Source of the DNA: Alphaproteobacteria bacterium
Lineage (GTDB): Bacteria; Pseudomonadota; Alphaproteobacteria; UBA9655
Direction of reading: 5' to 3'
DNA: 64,000 nucleotides
Assembly: GCA_019748065.1 (NCBI GenBank)
Contig: JAIEQB010000031.1
Coordinates: 48,366-112,365 of the forward strand
Positions 44,913 to 53,844 of the stretch are shown here, piece after piece; position 1 is the stretch's first letter, and each line of letters starts with the position of its first letter. Under the pieces are notes generated by a model. That model was not told where the DNA came from, searched no databases, and was given only the letters and a program-made list of their open reading frames with translations. The position numbers and the translations under genes are program-made.

Positions 44913-45563
44913 TTATGCCATTAAAGCCGTTGCTCTTTCAGCAATCTTTGAAATATTTTCGCCAGCGTCTTTTATTTTTTGAATGCCTTGACCAATAATC
45001 TCTTCTGCAAGCTCAAGCAGGAAGGGCTCAAAACGGCAATGGGAACGCAACCATTTCTCTTGAAAAAGCATGTCTTTTTCAAGCTCTGTCCAAGTTGAAA
45101 GAGGCGCTTCAACGTGTTGGAGAAAAACTTCAATTTTATCTAGTGCATTGATAAACTTAGCCTCATAGGAGGCTTTACTTTCATATTCTTCCCAAAGAGT
45201 AAAAAACTCTTGTCCCAGGGGGCCTTCTATTAAAACACAGATTTTTTCCATAGCCATCTTCTCGGCAATAAACTTACTTTTCTTGGCTTCGAGAGTTTGG
45301 GTTTCAAAAACAGGAATGTCTCCGACTTCAGCCTCGGCTAAATCATGGAGAATGGCCATTTTTAGGCATTTTTCAAGGTTAACTTTTTGGGATAAACAAG
45401 GATAAAAAGTCATGACCATAAGGCTCATGCGCCAGCTGTGCTCAGCCACGCTTTCTTGTCGTCCTGTTGATAGCCACGAATGACGCATCTCGCATTTCAG
45501 TTTTTCCGCAATGTTTAAGAATTGAATGTAGTGCTGCATAGATTCTTTGGTAAGATTAAGCAT
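44913..45563 (-). CDS. HD-domain phosphohydrolase (HDDC2/YfbR-like)
   Basis: 216 residues with the metal-dependent HD signature: ESVAEHSWRMSLM, then AILHDLAEAEVGDIP and later NALDKIEVFLQH. This is the order seen in 5'-deoxynucleotidases of the YfbR/HDDC2 group. It probably removes phosphate from a nucleotide monophosphate in the cytoplasm; the substrate is inferred from the family. It is 20 bases after accA on the same strand. It converges with divIC, with 11 bases between stops. Confidence 0.87.
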   Translation of the reverse strand: MLNLTKESMQHYIQFLNIAEKLKCEMRHSWLSTGRQESVAEHSWRMSLMVMTFYPCLSQKVNLEKCLKMAILHDLAEAEVGDIPVFETQTLEAKKSKFIAEKMAMEKICVLIEGPLGQEFFTLWEEYESKASYEAKFINALDKIEVFLQHVEAPLSTWTELEKDMLFQEKWLRSHCRFEPFLLELAEEIIGQGIQKIKDAGENISKIAERATALMA

Positions 45564-45583
45564 CTTGATTCCTAAGGTTAAAA

Positions 45584-46537
45584 TTATACGGGAAGACGCC
45601 CCATGTTTAAAAATTTAGCTCGACGTTTCTCACGTAGGGTTTGCCGGTCGAGAGAGAGAAGGGGTGATAAAGACTTCTCAATGGCTACTCCAACGGCTGT
45701 AATAACAGTTTTCGCATTCCGTTGCGCTCCGCCTAAGGGCTCAGGGATAATGGAGTCAATGACTCCCAACTTCTTTAAATCTTGGGCGGTGAGCTTTTGA
45801 GCTGCTGCCGCTTCTTCTTTCTTATCTCGCGTTCTCCACAGAATTGAGGCACAGCCTTCAGGAGAAATGACAGAATAAATGGCATGTTCGAGCATCAAGA
45901 CAACGTTGGCAAAGGCAAGGGCAACGGCTCCGCCTGAACCTCCTTCTCCAACAATGGTTGTGATGATAGGCACTTGGACGGAACTGCTTACCTCAAGACT
46001 TCGTGCAATGGCTTCAGACTGACCTCGCTCTTCAGCTTCAATAGCGGGATGGGCCCCGGCAGTATCCACGAAGGTAAGGATGGGTAAATTAAACTTATCA
46101 GCGAGCTGCATTAAACGGGCCGCTTTTCGATAACCTTCAGGCCGCGGCATGCCAAAATTATGCTTTATACGAAGTTCTGTATCTTTGCCCTTTTCATGAC
46201 CCATCACAACTACGGGATGGCCGTTAAATTTTCCCAGGCCCCCAATGATGGCTTCATCTTCAGCAAAATTACGATCTCCAGCCAGGGGGGTAAAATTTGT
46301 AATCAGAGTCTCAATATAATCACTTGTGTGTGGCCTTTCGGGATGGCGCGCGACCAGCACCTTCTGCCAGGGGGAAAGAGATCCATAGGTCTTCTTCAAG
46401 AGGGTATCCGCCTTGTCTTGAAGGCGATTGACTTCGGCAGTAATATTAACTTCACCATTGGAAGAAAGGTGACGCAGCTCTGAAAGCTTGCTTTCTAGCT
46501 CGGCGATGGGCTTTTCAAACTCAAGTGTTACAGCCAT
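45584..46537 (-). CDS. accA: Acetyl-CoA carboxylase carboxyltransferase alpha subunit
   Basis: Carboxyltransferase alpha subunit (317 residues) that with AccD transfers carboxyl from biotin-AccB to acetyl-CoA. It shows [18 protein letters not shown] at the start, [45 protein letters not shown], the oxyanion-site [15 protein letters not shown], and a final basic tail. The neighbouring xerD-accA order is frequent in Alphaproteobacteria. The 79-base gap to xerD shows no terminator. Confidence 0.96.
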   Translation of the reverse strand: MAVTLEFEKPIAELESKLSELRHLSSNGEVNITAEVNRLQDKADTLLKKTYGSLSPWQKVLVARHPERPHTSDYIETLITNFTPLAGDRNFAEDEAIIGGLGKFNGHPVVVMGHEKGKDTELRIKHNFGMPRPEGYRKAARLMQLADKFNLPILTFVDTAGAHPAIEAEERGQSEAIARSLEVSSSVQVPIITTIVGEGGSGGAVALAFANVVLMLEHAIYSVISPEGCASILWRTRDKKEEAAAAQKLTAQDLKKLGVIDSIIPEPLGGAQRNAKTVITAVGVAIEKSLSPLLSLDRQTLREKRRAKFLNMGRLPV

Positions 46538-46616
46538 GGCTATTTTCCTAATAAAGTTGTCTTCTAGGATTGAATCTAACGATGGATGGCCACTGGATCA
46601 AGCAAAACCTTAAATC

Positions 46617-47519
46617 TTATATTTTCCCTAAAGGATGGTAGGCCTTGACCATTTCCGCTAAATCCTCTTGGGCTACGTGGGTGTAAATTTGTGTTGTTGA
46701 GATATCACTGTGACCTAAAAGCTTTTGGACAATCATAAGATCCGCGCCATGACGCAAAAGATGGGTGGCAAAGGCATGCCTGAGAGTATGAGGAGAAAGA
46801 GAATGAGAGTTGAGTCCTACCTTAAGAGCAAGTTCTTTTAGAAGTTGGCCAAAACGTTGACGAGTAAGATGCCCCTCTTTACTGGGAGAAGGAAAGAGCC
46901 AGGGAGACACCTTCCCTTTTTTTAAAAAGGATGTGCGAATTTTAAAATAGGCCTTGAGAGCCTTGAGAGCTGCGGATGTTAAAGGGACAAGGCGGTCCTT
47001 ATTACCTTTCCCGCGAATCATAAGGAAAGGTTTTTCGCTTTTTAAAACTTCCATGGCGGCTGTGGCGGGAAGGGTGACGAGCTCACTTACCCGAAAACCA
47101 CTCGCATAAAGAAGTTCAAGCAACACAGAAAGACGTACTCCTTCTGGTCCCTTCCAGGTACGGGCTCCCTCTAAAAGACGATTTACGTCCTCTTCACTAA
47201 GGACGTTAGGTAATTTTCGACGATAGCGCGGGGCTTCTATTAAGACTGTGGGGTTTTCCGTTAAATTTTCTTCGCTCATAAGATATTTATAAAACTGTCT
47301 TAGGGAAGAGAGCCTTCTTGCAAGAGAGGAGGGAGCCAAATGCTTTTGGGTTATGAAATAGTTTTGGATATCTTTAGAGGTGGCCTGATGCAGTTCAGTT
47401 GGCGTGAGAAAGGTTGAAAAATCTTTTAGATCAGATTCATAGGCGCTTAAGGTTGAACGTGCCATTCCTTTCTCAGCGGCGAGCATTTCTAAAAAGTGGT
47501 CAATTACCAACATTTGCAC
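46617..47519 (-). CDS. xerD: Tyrosine recombinase XerD
   Basis: Site-specific recombinase that resolves chromosome dimers at dif together with XerC and FtsK. The catalytic set is complete: Arg143 (ASGFRVSEL), Lys171 (RGKGNKDRLVPL), His244 and Arg247 (HTLRHAFATH), His270 (LLGHSDISTT) and Tyr279 (TQIYTHV). The N-terminal core-binding SAM-like domain occupies 1-90. The 300-residue length and the leftward cluster with accA fit XerD better than a phage integrase. Confidence 0.9.
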   Translation of the reverse strand: MQMLVIDHFLEMLAAEKGMARSTLSAYESDLKDFSTFLTPTELHQATSKDIQNYFITQKHLAPSSLARRLSSLRQFYKYLMSEENLTENPTVLIEAPRYRRKLPNVLSEEDVNRLLEGARTWKGPEGVRLSVLLELLYASGFRVSELVTLPATAAMEVLKSEKPFLMIRGKGNKDRLVPLTSAALKALKAYFKIRTSFLKKGKVSPWLFPSPSKEGHLTRQRFGQLLKELALKVGLNSHSLSPHTLRHAFATHLLRHGADLMIVQKLLGHSDISTTQIYTHVAQEDLAEMVKAYHPLGKI

Positions 47520-47533
47520 CGCCTTCGATAGAT

Positions 47534-48130
47534 TTAAGATTGAGAGGTTTTCTTTTCCAGAGCTTTATTGAGAGCCTCAAGTTTTCCCCCACCATTTTGA
47601 ATGACGGAGGAGAATTCAGAGCGCTGAGTAATTCCCATACTGATACCTTCTAAAATAACATCATAAACCCTCATTTCCCCTTTTTTTTCAAAAATCTTCC
47701 AATTAATAGGGATGGTCTGTCCACTAGGCCTTGCAATTTGACTTGAGACAATAACTCCCCCATCCGGTTCAACGTGACAGCTACGGATTTCAAATTTTTC
47801 TGAAGTATAATCCTTAAAGCGAGAAGCGTAAGTGGCAACCGTGGCTTCCTTGAAAAGATTTAAAAATGTTTGCTTTTCTTCATCACTTGCTTGCTTCCAA
47901 TAGCGTCCTAGGACAAACTTTCCAATAGCTTTCAGATTAAACTGGGTTTCAAGAATGATACGAAATTGATCGGCTCTTTCTTTGTCAGAAATAGATTGAT
48001 TGGTGAGGAGAGAAATAACATTTTCCCCCATATCGCTCATAAAAGTTTTTGCAGCTTCGCAATTTGTTTCTGCATGGGCAATGTGAATCCATGTTAAAAA
48101 AGAAAACAGAGTAAAAACTACCTTTTTCAT
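47534..48130 (-). CDS. mlaC: Mla phospholipid-binding periplasmic protein (MlaC)
   Basis: 198 residues with a signal peptide MKKVVFTLFSFLTWIHIAHA and the MlaC/Ttg2D fold. Markers are FNLKAIGKFVLGRYWKQASD, EATVATYASRFKDYTSEKFE and the C-terminal YDVILEGISMGITQRSEFSS. It ferries phospholipids across the periplasm between MlaA at the outer membrane and the MlaFED complex. It is 15 bases after mlaA and 14 bases before xerD, all leftward. Confidence 0.94.
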   Translation of the reverse strand: MKKVVFTLFSFLTWIHIAHAETNCEAAKTFMSDMGENVISLLTNQSISDKERADQFRIILETQFNLKAIGKFVLGRYWKQASDEEKQTFLNLFKEATVATYASRFKDYTSEKFEIRSCHVEPDGGVIVSSQIARPSGQTIPINWKIFEKKGEMRVYDVILEGISMGITQRSEFSSVIQNGGGKLEALNKALEKKTSQS

Positions 48131-48145
48131 GAAAGAGCCTTTTTC

Positions 48146-48997
48146 TTAATATTCATCATCTTCAAGAACCTCCTCGTCCTCATCCTCAGGTTGTGCCGTT
48201 TCTATGATTCTTCCCTCATTTTTTGAGCTCAAATTCCTGCGCCGCTCTGTATACCATGTACGAAAAGCCCCATAAGGGTCGAGTGAATTCTCTTTTAAAT
48301 CTTTAATGATGTCAATGTTGTCTGATCTAGAATCTAATACTTGGGCGGCTGTGCGAGTATAGCTATAAAGAGCATTGTCATCAGTAAAATACGCCCACCA
48401 ATTGATAGAATCAAAACCATAATCTCCAATGCGTCCAATGGTATCACGCAGATTTGAAGGTCCTAGAATCGGGAGAACGATATAAGGTCCCTCTTCAAAT
48501 CCCCACGAAGCAAGGGTGAGCCCAAAATCTTCTCGTTTGTAGGGAATGTCTAAATCCGTTGAGACATCAAGAATTCCGCCGAGGCCGACAGTTGAGTTAA
48601 TGGCAAACCTGCGGAGTGTATCTTCGGCATCTTGCATCTCTCCTTGGAGGATATTATTCACTAAAACAATAGGTTCGCTTAAATTTCGTAAGAAATAACC
48701 AACCCTTTCGCGCAAAAATTCTGGAACAACCCCGACATACATAGCAGAAACTGGATCAAGAAGAACGTCATCGAGAAAGTTGTTAACTCCAAAAGTGACG
48801 CGGTTTATGGATTCAAATGGGTCATTATCTGCCAGATCTGAAGGAGGATGAAGGAGCTCTTCAAATTCCTCAGGGCTGATTTCGAGGACCTCCCCTGGGT
48901 ATTCATCTGTATCCATATAACTATAGGCATCCTCCTGCGCCCGCACTGACGGAATGAGAAGGAAGAAGGAAAGAAGTATAGTAAAGATATAATTCAT
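48146..48997 (-). CDS. mlaA: MlaA/VacJ-family outer-membrane lipid-transport protein
   Basis: 284 residues. The MlaA signature starts at about residue 60: NDPFESINRVTFGVNNFLDD, RVGYFLRNLSEPIVLVNNIL, RFAINSTVGLGGILDVS, YKREDFGLTLASWGFEEGPY and PSNLRDTIG. The start MNYIFTILLSFFLLIPSVRA at 48997 gives a clean signal peptide; 26 in-frame upstream codons are rejected. Unlike E. coli MlaA there is no lipobox cysteine after the signal, so it may not be a lipoprotein. A strongly acidic C-terminal tail (PEDEDEEVLEDDEY) is notable. It is paired with mlaC. Confidence 0.92.
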   Translation of the reverse strand: MNYIFTILLSFFLLIPSVRAQEDAYSYMDTDEYPGEVLEISPEEFEELLHPPSDLADNDPFESINRVTFGVNNFLDDVLLDPVSAMYVGVVPEFLRERVGYFLRNLSEPIVLVNNILQGEMQDAEDTLRRFAINSTVGLGGILDVSTDLDIPYKREDFGLTLASWGFEEGPYIVLPILGPSNLRDTIGRIGDYGFDSINWWAYFTDDNALYSYTRTAAQVLDSRSDNIDIIKDLKENSLDPYGAFRTWYTERRRNLSSKNEGRIIETAQPEDEDEEVLEDDEY

Positions 48998-49077
48998 GTA
49001 ACTTTCACATTGTGATTTAAACCAGAGGGAGTTTAGGCTTCTATGACAAAACTGTAAAGGGATCAAAAAAGACAAAT

Positions 49078-49668
49078 TTAATCATAAATGTAATTTTTAA
49101 GAACCTCAATAACGCGCTCTACCGTGGCTTCATGGGCATCATCATTACTTTCAACCATAAGGTCAGCTTCAGCATAAATGGGATAACGTTTTTCAATCAT
49201 TTCTTCCAAAATTTCTTTTGCATCTCCTTCAAACAGAAGGGGGCGCGTATCTCTACGGCTGACTCGCTCATATAAAATTTCAGGATCAGCTCTCAGCCAA
49301 AGAGAAATAGCGTTTTCCTTGATAAGCTCACGGCTTTCATCATCAATGAAAGCCCCATCTCCTGTAGAAACCACTTGAGTTTGAGCACTTAAAAGACGTT
49401 TGATAACCCGTCTTTCCGCATCGCGAAAAGCTTTTTCACCCCATGTTTCAAAAATATCGGCAACGGAGCAGCCCGCCGCGCGTTCAACTTCTTGATCAGA
49501 GTCATTAAAAGGGATGCCTAGTTTTTGGGCAATACGCCAGCCAATGCTGCTTTTACCAGCTCCCATCAAACCAACAAGGACTAAAGTTTTTGGTAAAACC
49601 AAGTTTGTCGAATATCGTTTCGATTTTATTTTCATTCCTTTGAAATCTTTCTTAATTTCCTTTAACAT
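49078..49668 (-). CDS. aroK: Shikimate kinase
   Basis: Phosphorylates shikimate at O3 in the aromatic amino-acid pathway. Counting from the ATG at 49635, Walker A is GLMGAGKSS (22-30), the shikimate-site aspartates are in NDSDQEVE, Arg71 is in AFRDAE and the lid has RRDTRPLL. The usual Gly-Gly-Gly substrate loop reads TGDG here (91-94), so the middle glycine is Asp. The start is uncertain: ATG at 49668 or 49635; the latter has AAGGA directly adjacent. If 49668 is right, only 36 bases separate it from the divergent mlaE start. Confidence 0.9.
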   Translation of the reverse strand: MLKEIKKDFKGMKIKSKRYSTNLVLPKTLVLVGLMGAGKSSIGWRIAQKLGIPFNDSDQEVERAAGCSVADIFETWGEKAFRDAERRVIKRLLSAQTQVVSTGDGAFIDDESRELIKENAISLWLRADPEILYERVSRRDTRPLLFEGDAKEILEEMIEKRYPIYAEADLMVESNDDAHEATVERVIEVLKNYIYD

Positions 49669-49704
49669 ACATAATTGTAAACCCGAGAGGAAGCACCTTT
49701 TATA

Positions 49705-50850
49705 ATGGCCATAATAGATATTCAATTACCAAAACTAGAAGTGCTTTCTCAAAAAGAGACGGTCACCTTCAAGCCTAAAGGGTCTTGGGTAGCTAAAACA
49801 TCCTTTGAGGCTGAACCTCTTTGCACCGATCTTCTTCAAAAAAACTTGCCAAAACGTCTTGTTTTCGATCTTTCTGATTTAGATCAGTATGACACAGCTG
49901 GAGTGTGGCTTTTGCAGCGGACGATTCACGATTTAGAATTTAAAGGGCATCACATTGAACTTCAAAATGAAAGTGCGGCTTTTCAAACGCTTTCCTCACG
50001 CCTTTCTCCTTATAAACCCTCCTTTGAAAAGGTTCATCGACCCCACTCTTTTTTTGAAGAGCGGCTTGTAGAAATAGGAAAAATAAGCTTAGAACTTGTC
50101 TTTCTAACGCTTGATCTTATTATTTTTCTAGGTCAAGTGGCAGTAGGTCTATTTTTAACGTGTCTTCACCCTAAGAGGCTGAGAATCGTATCTGTCTTTT
50201 ACCATGTGGAAAAAATGGGAGTGAATGCTCTTCCCATTATATCTCTTTTGGCGCTTTCTTTAGGACTTGTTCTTGCTTATCAAGGTGAAGAACAGCTCAG
50301 ACGTTTTGGGGCTGAAATTTATACGATTAACTTGGTTAGTATATCCATGACGCGTGAAATTGGTGTTCTTATTACAGCTATATTGGTGGCGGGACGTACC
50401 GGGAGCTCTATTACAGCGCAAATAGGAATTATGAAAATTAATCAAGAGGTGGATGCCCTGAATACCTTGGGATTAAATCCTATGGATGTTTTGATTCTTC
50501 CTCGTATTATAGCGCTTGTCCTTATTATGCCCCTTTTAACCTTTGCTGCTGATGTAGCTGGATTGATTGGTGGTGGTATTATGGTTGTTTTTTCCTTAGA
50601 TGTGACCCCCCAACTCTATATTCATCGTATTAGTGAGTCTGTGACCCTAGGCGGTTTTTGGATCGGAATTTTGAAAGCCCCTCTCTTCGGAGCACTTATA
50701 GGTCTTGTCAGTTGTTTTGAGGGGATGCGTGTGAAAGGAACGGCTGAAAGTATAGGTATATGTACAACACGCTCTGTGGTTGAAAGCATATTTTTAGTCA
50801 CTATTGCCGATGCACTCCTCTCTATTTTCTTTTCAAAAATAGGGATTTAA
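49705..50850 (+). CDS. mlaE: MlaE permease fused to an N-terminal STAS domain
   Basis: 381 residues. The first 110 or so form a STAS/MlaB-like domain (LVFDLSDLDQYDTAGVWLLQRTIHDL). The MlaE permease from about 125 to 381 has five to six membrane helices and the family blocks ALPIISLLALSLGLVLAYQG, EIGVLITAILVAGRTGSSIT, INQEVDALNTLGLNPMDVLI and LFGALIGLVSCFEGM. In E. coli MlaB is a separate subunit; the fusion is common in Alphaproteobacteria. It forms the membrane core of phospholipid transport with MlaF and MlaD. It is the first gene of a tight four-gene rightward operon. Confidence 0.94.
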   Translation: MAIIDIQLPKLEVLSQKETVTFKPKGSWVAKTSFEAEPLCTDLLQKNLPKRLVFDLSDLDQYDTAGVWLLQRTIHDLEFKGHHIELQNESAAFQTLSSRLSPYKPSFEKVHRPHSFFEERLVEIGKISLELVFLTLDLIIFLGQVAVGLFLTCLHPKRLRIVSVFYHVEKMGVNALPIISLLALSLGLVLAYQGEEQLRRFGAEIYTINLVSISMTREIGVLITAILVAGRTGSSITAQIGIMKINQEVDALNTLGLNPMDVLILPRIIALVLIMPLLTFAADVAGLIGGGIMVVFSLDVTPQLYIHRISESVTLGGFWIGILKAPLFGALIGLVSCFEGMRVKGTAESIGICTTRSVVESIFLVTIADALLSIFFSKIGI

Positions 50851-51624
50851 ATGACAAATCAAATACCCATTATATCTATTCGTAATTTGGTCACTGAATT
50901 GGGGGGGAATATTATTCATGAACATCTTGATTTGGATATATATCAAGGGGAAATTTTTGGTATTGTGGGGGGATCAGGTGCGGGAAAATCAGTTCTCATG
51001 AATACAATTTTGGGATTAATCACTCCAAAAGAGGGAGAAATTACTGTTTTAAAGACAAAGATTGGATCTCTTGAAAAAATTACAAAGCTTCATATCCAAT
51101 CTCATTGGGGTGTTCTCTTTCAGGGAGGAGCTCTTTTTAGTTCACTTACAGTGGGAGAGAATATCCAAGTTCCGATGAAGGATATGGAAAAAATGCCTGA
51201 TGAGTTGGCACGGGAAATGGCTTTTATTAAATTGAAAATGGTGGGATTGAAGGAAGATGATTTTTTCAAATATCCTGCCGAGCTCTCAGGAGGAATGGTG
51301 AAAAGAGCCGCTCTTGCACGCGCTCTTGCTATAGATCCAGAAATTCTTTTTTTGGATGAACCTACCGCAGGTCTTGATCCTATTGCTGCTGCGGCATTTG
51401 ATGAACTTATTTTAACCTTAAGAGACAGTTTAAATTTAACAGTTGTTATGGTAACTCATGACTTAGATAGTATTAGCCGCCTGTGTGATCGCATTGCGGT
51501 TTTAGTTGACAAAAAGGCAATTGTAGGGACACTAAAATCTTTGTTAAATAATCAACATCCCTGGATTCGTGCCTATTTTCACGGCGTTCGAGGGGAAACG
51601 GCTCTTGCCGGCTTTAGGGAGTAG
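50851..51624 (+). CDS. mlaF: Mla ABC transporter ATPase (MlaF)
   Basis: 257-residue ABC ATPase. Walker A is GGSGAGKSVL, the Q-loop region VLFQGGALFSSLTV, the signature LSGGMVKRAALARAL, Walker B LFLDEPTAGLDP and the switch histidine in VMVTHDLD. The MVKR form of the signature is characteristic of MlaF. Its ATG follows the mlaE stop with no gap. It powers lipid movement through MlaE. Confidence 0.96.
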   Translation: MTNQIPIISIRNLVTELGGNIIHEHLDLDIYQGEIFGIVGGSGAGKSVLMNTILGLITPKEGEITVLKTKIGSLEKITKLHIQSHWGVLFQGGALFSSLTVGENIQVPMKDMEKMPDELAREMAFIKLKMVGLKEDDFFKYPAELSGGMVKRAALARALAIDPEILFLDEPTAGLDPIAAAAFDELILTLRDSLNLTVVMVTHDLDSISRLCDRIAVLVDKKAIVGTLKSLLNNQHPWIRAYFHGVRGETALAGFRE

Positions 51625-51626
51625 AG

Positions 51627-52523
51627 ATGGAAACACGAGCTGGATATTTAATTGTGGGCACCTTCGTTCTTTTGTTAAGCACAGGGATTTTGGCTTTTTT
51701 CCTGTGGATTGCGAAGATGGATTTCGATTATAAAGTCAAATATTATACTATTTATTTTCCTGGATCCGTAACGGGTTTGACCCTTGGGGGGCCTGTTAAC
51801 TACTTAGGGGTTCCTGTGGGAACGGTTAAAAACATCAAGCTTGATCTTGATACTCCTGATCGTGTGAATGTTCTTGTGGGACTTAAGGAAAATATCTCTA
51901 TACGAGAGGATTCATTTGCTTCCCTTGAATTACAAGGTCTCACTGGTTATAAATTCGTCCAAATTTCGGGAGGAAGTAAGGATAGCCCGCTTCTTAAAGC
52001 AAAAAAGGGAGAGCTTTATCCTGTGATTCCGTCCCGTTATTCTGGAGTTGAAGAAATCATGACAACCTTGCCACGTATGGTAAATAAATTCGCTAATCTT
52101 ATTGATCGAATAAATGCTACCTTTAATGAAGCGAATCGAGAGCGGTTTTCGGACGTTTTAAAAAATGTTGATATTTTGGCGCAAAATCTTGCGGAGAGTG
52201 CAGGTCCTTTAAAGGGTTTAATTAAAGATACGCGTAAGGCTATGAATACTTTTAATACAGAACTTCAACATCTTGGACGCTCTACAGATAGTGCTTTGCT
52301 GCAGGTTGAAGGCGTTGCTAAAGACATTCATCAGTTATTAAAAGAAAATCGTATTGCGATAGATTCGTTGACTCAAACAGGGTCTTATGAGATCCTCCAG
52401 ACCTTAAATGAAACCCGCGAAATGGTAATAACAGTCAGGCAATTCTTTGAAAAACTAGATGAGAATCCGCGAAGTTTGTTTTTTGATTCGCAACGAAAAG
52501 GAGTTTATGTGCCGCGGCAATAA
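51627..52523 (+). CDS. mlaD: MlaD (MCE-domain) subunit of the Mla transporter
   Basis: 298 residues. There is one N-terminal membrane helix (LIVGTFVLLLSTGILAFFLW) and an MCE domain at about 40-130 (YYTIYFPGSVTGLTLGGPV, YLGVPVGTVKNIKLDL, LQGLTGYKFVQISGG). A long C-terminal helical region (about 150-285) may form the periplasmic part of a tunnel. It is longer than E. coli MlaD and than the short paralogue at 21281-21745. It starts two bases after mlaF. Confidence 0.94.
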   Translation: METRAGYLIVGTFVLLLSTGILAFFLWIAKMDFDYKVKYYTIYFPGSVTGLTLGGPVNYLGVPVGTVKNIKLDLDTPDRVNVLVGLKENISIREDSFASLELQGLTGYKFVQISGGSKDSPLLKAKKGELYPVIPSRYSGVEEIMTTLPRMVNKFANLIDRINATFNEANRERFSDVLKNVDILAQNLAESAGPLKGLIKDTRKAMNTFNTELQHLGRSTDSALLQVEGVAKDIHQLLKENRIAIDSLTQTGSYEILQTLNETREMVITVRQFFEKLDENPRSLFFDSQRKGVYVPRQ

Positions 52524-52537
52524 TAAGGAGAAAATAA

Positions 52538-53164
52538 ATGTGGTTTATTCTTTGTCTGTTTTCATTCTTGATTATTCAGCCTGCTTTTGCAGGTAATTGT
52601 CCTACAAAAACAGATCTGCAAACGTGTGAGCCAGAAAAATCCTGGTGGTCTCGTGGATGGGCAACAACGATTTTTGCGGGGCCGTTAACATCACAGACAT
52701 CGAGTAAAATCATTCAAGATGCTGACTTTGGAGATTCAGGAATTGTCGCGATTGCTGTTTCGAAAGAATTGGTACGATTTTTAGATAATCGTTTGGGGGT
52801 TGAATATGAAGGACAGGCTGTTCAACACTTTGGCGATCAAGATAATTTTGAACTAAACCCAGCCATCCTTGTGGCTCGCTGGTGGTCTTTTCCTTGGAAT
52901 AAGACAATGCCAACAACGATGGCTATTGGAGACGGAATTAGTATTGCTACCAGTCGACCAAAACTTGAAGTCAAAAGGAGAGGGCGTGATAAAACATCTA
53001 AAACCTTAAATTTTGTGATGGCGGAAGTTACTTTTTCTCACCCCTGTCATCCTAACTGGGCCTTTGTTTTGCGCTACCATCATCGCTCTGGGATGTTTGG
53101 AACCTTTCATGGAGTTGAAGATGCCTCTACAGCTTTTGCTGCAGGCGTAAAATATTGGTTTTAA
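52538..53164 (+). CDS. Outer-membrane beta-barrel, PagL-like (acyloxyacyl hydrolase)
   Basis: 208 residues with a signal peptide (MWFILCLFSFLIIQPAFA) and amphipathic strands ending in aromatic FAAGVKYWF, typical of outer-membrane barrels. The segment FVLRYHHRSGMFGTFHGVED near the end resembles the active-site strand of lipid A 3-O-deacylase PagL (His followed by Arg-Ser; here H181/H182-R-S184). Deacylation of lipid A or lipid remodelling is therefore plausible but inferred. It lies 14 bases after mlaD and ends the operon, so it is linked to outer-membrane lipid homeostasis. Confidence 0.75.
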   Translation: MWFILCLFSFLIIQPAFAGNCPTKTDLQTCEPEKSWWSRGWATTIFAGPLTSQTSSKIIQDADFGDSGIVAIAVSKELVRFLDNRLGVEYEGQAVQHFGDQDNFELNPAILVARWWSFPWNKTMPTTMAIGDGISIATSRPKLEVKRRGRDKTSKTLNFVMAEVTFSHPCHPNWAFVLRYHHRSGMFGTFHGVEDASTAFAAGVKYWF

Positions 53165-53844
53165 AATCGCATCCAAGCTGACCCATGAGCTTTGAGCCAT
53201 TTTCGGTGTTTTTGGTAAGTAGGGCAAATTCTCTCCAGCACTTCCCAAAAGGCTTTACTATGATTCATATGTAAAAGATGGGCGGCTTCATGAGCGCAGA
53301 CATAATGACCAACCTCAGGTGGGAGAAACACAAGCCGCCAGTTCAAAGAAATGGTTTTACGCCCTGAACAACTACCCCACCTTGTTTTGCTATCCCGAAA
53401 AGAAACTTTCTCCACTCTTTGATCTAAATCTTCAACTGCTTTGTATAAAAGAGGAAGGAGTTTTTCATGAGCGACCTTTTTAAAAAGAGAATGAAGATCC
53501 TTTTGTGAAACTTTAAGAGGAAGACGCAAAGTTTTTGTTTCCTGGCAGAGTACAGGTTTGCGTCTTAAGGGATCATGAATGCATTCAAAGTCTTCTCCAT
53601 AAAGGGAGAGTATCGCCCCTGGATGAAGTGAAGGGGCATCTGTAACTTTTTCAAGTTGCCGTTTAATCCAGGGCCCACATTGATCGAGGAAGCGTTGAAG
53701 TTGACGGTGAGTAGCCCGTGGTGGATGGGTCAAGATAAAAGCAAATTCTTTAGGAGATAAACGGAGGGAAATCCGTTTGACCCGCAGGCTTGGTTTGTAC
53801 ACGATGGGTATGTTTTGATTGTCCAAAGTAATCTCTCGCATCAT
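53161..53844 (-). CDS. YgjP-like M48-type metallopeptidase
   Basis: 227 residues with the DUF45/YgjP zinc-peptidase pattern. It reads DSKTRWGSCSGRKTISLNWRL, then the zinc site H184-E-A-A-H188 in VCAHEAAHLLHMNHS with the third ligand H194. The final block is WKLKAHG-like (RKWLKAHGSAWMRF). No signal peptide is seen, so it is cytoplasmic; substrates are unknown. It starts one base after the recG stop and is last in the fzlA-like-recJ-recG-ygjP operon. Its stop overlaps the convergent PagL-like gene by four bases. Confidence 0.9.
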   Translation of the reverse strand: MMREITLDNQNIPIVYKPSLRVKRISLRLSPKEFAFILTHPPRATHRQLQRFLDQCGPWIKRQLEKVTDAPSLHPGAILSLYGEDFECIHDPLRRKPVLCQETKTLRLPLKVSQKDLHSLFKKVAHEKLLPLLYKAVEDLDQRVEKVSFRDSKTRWGSCSGRKTISLNWRLVFLPPEVGHYVCAHEAAHLLHMNHSKAFWEVLERICPTYQKHRKWLKAHGSAWMRF

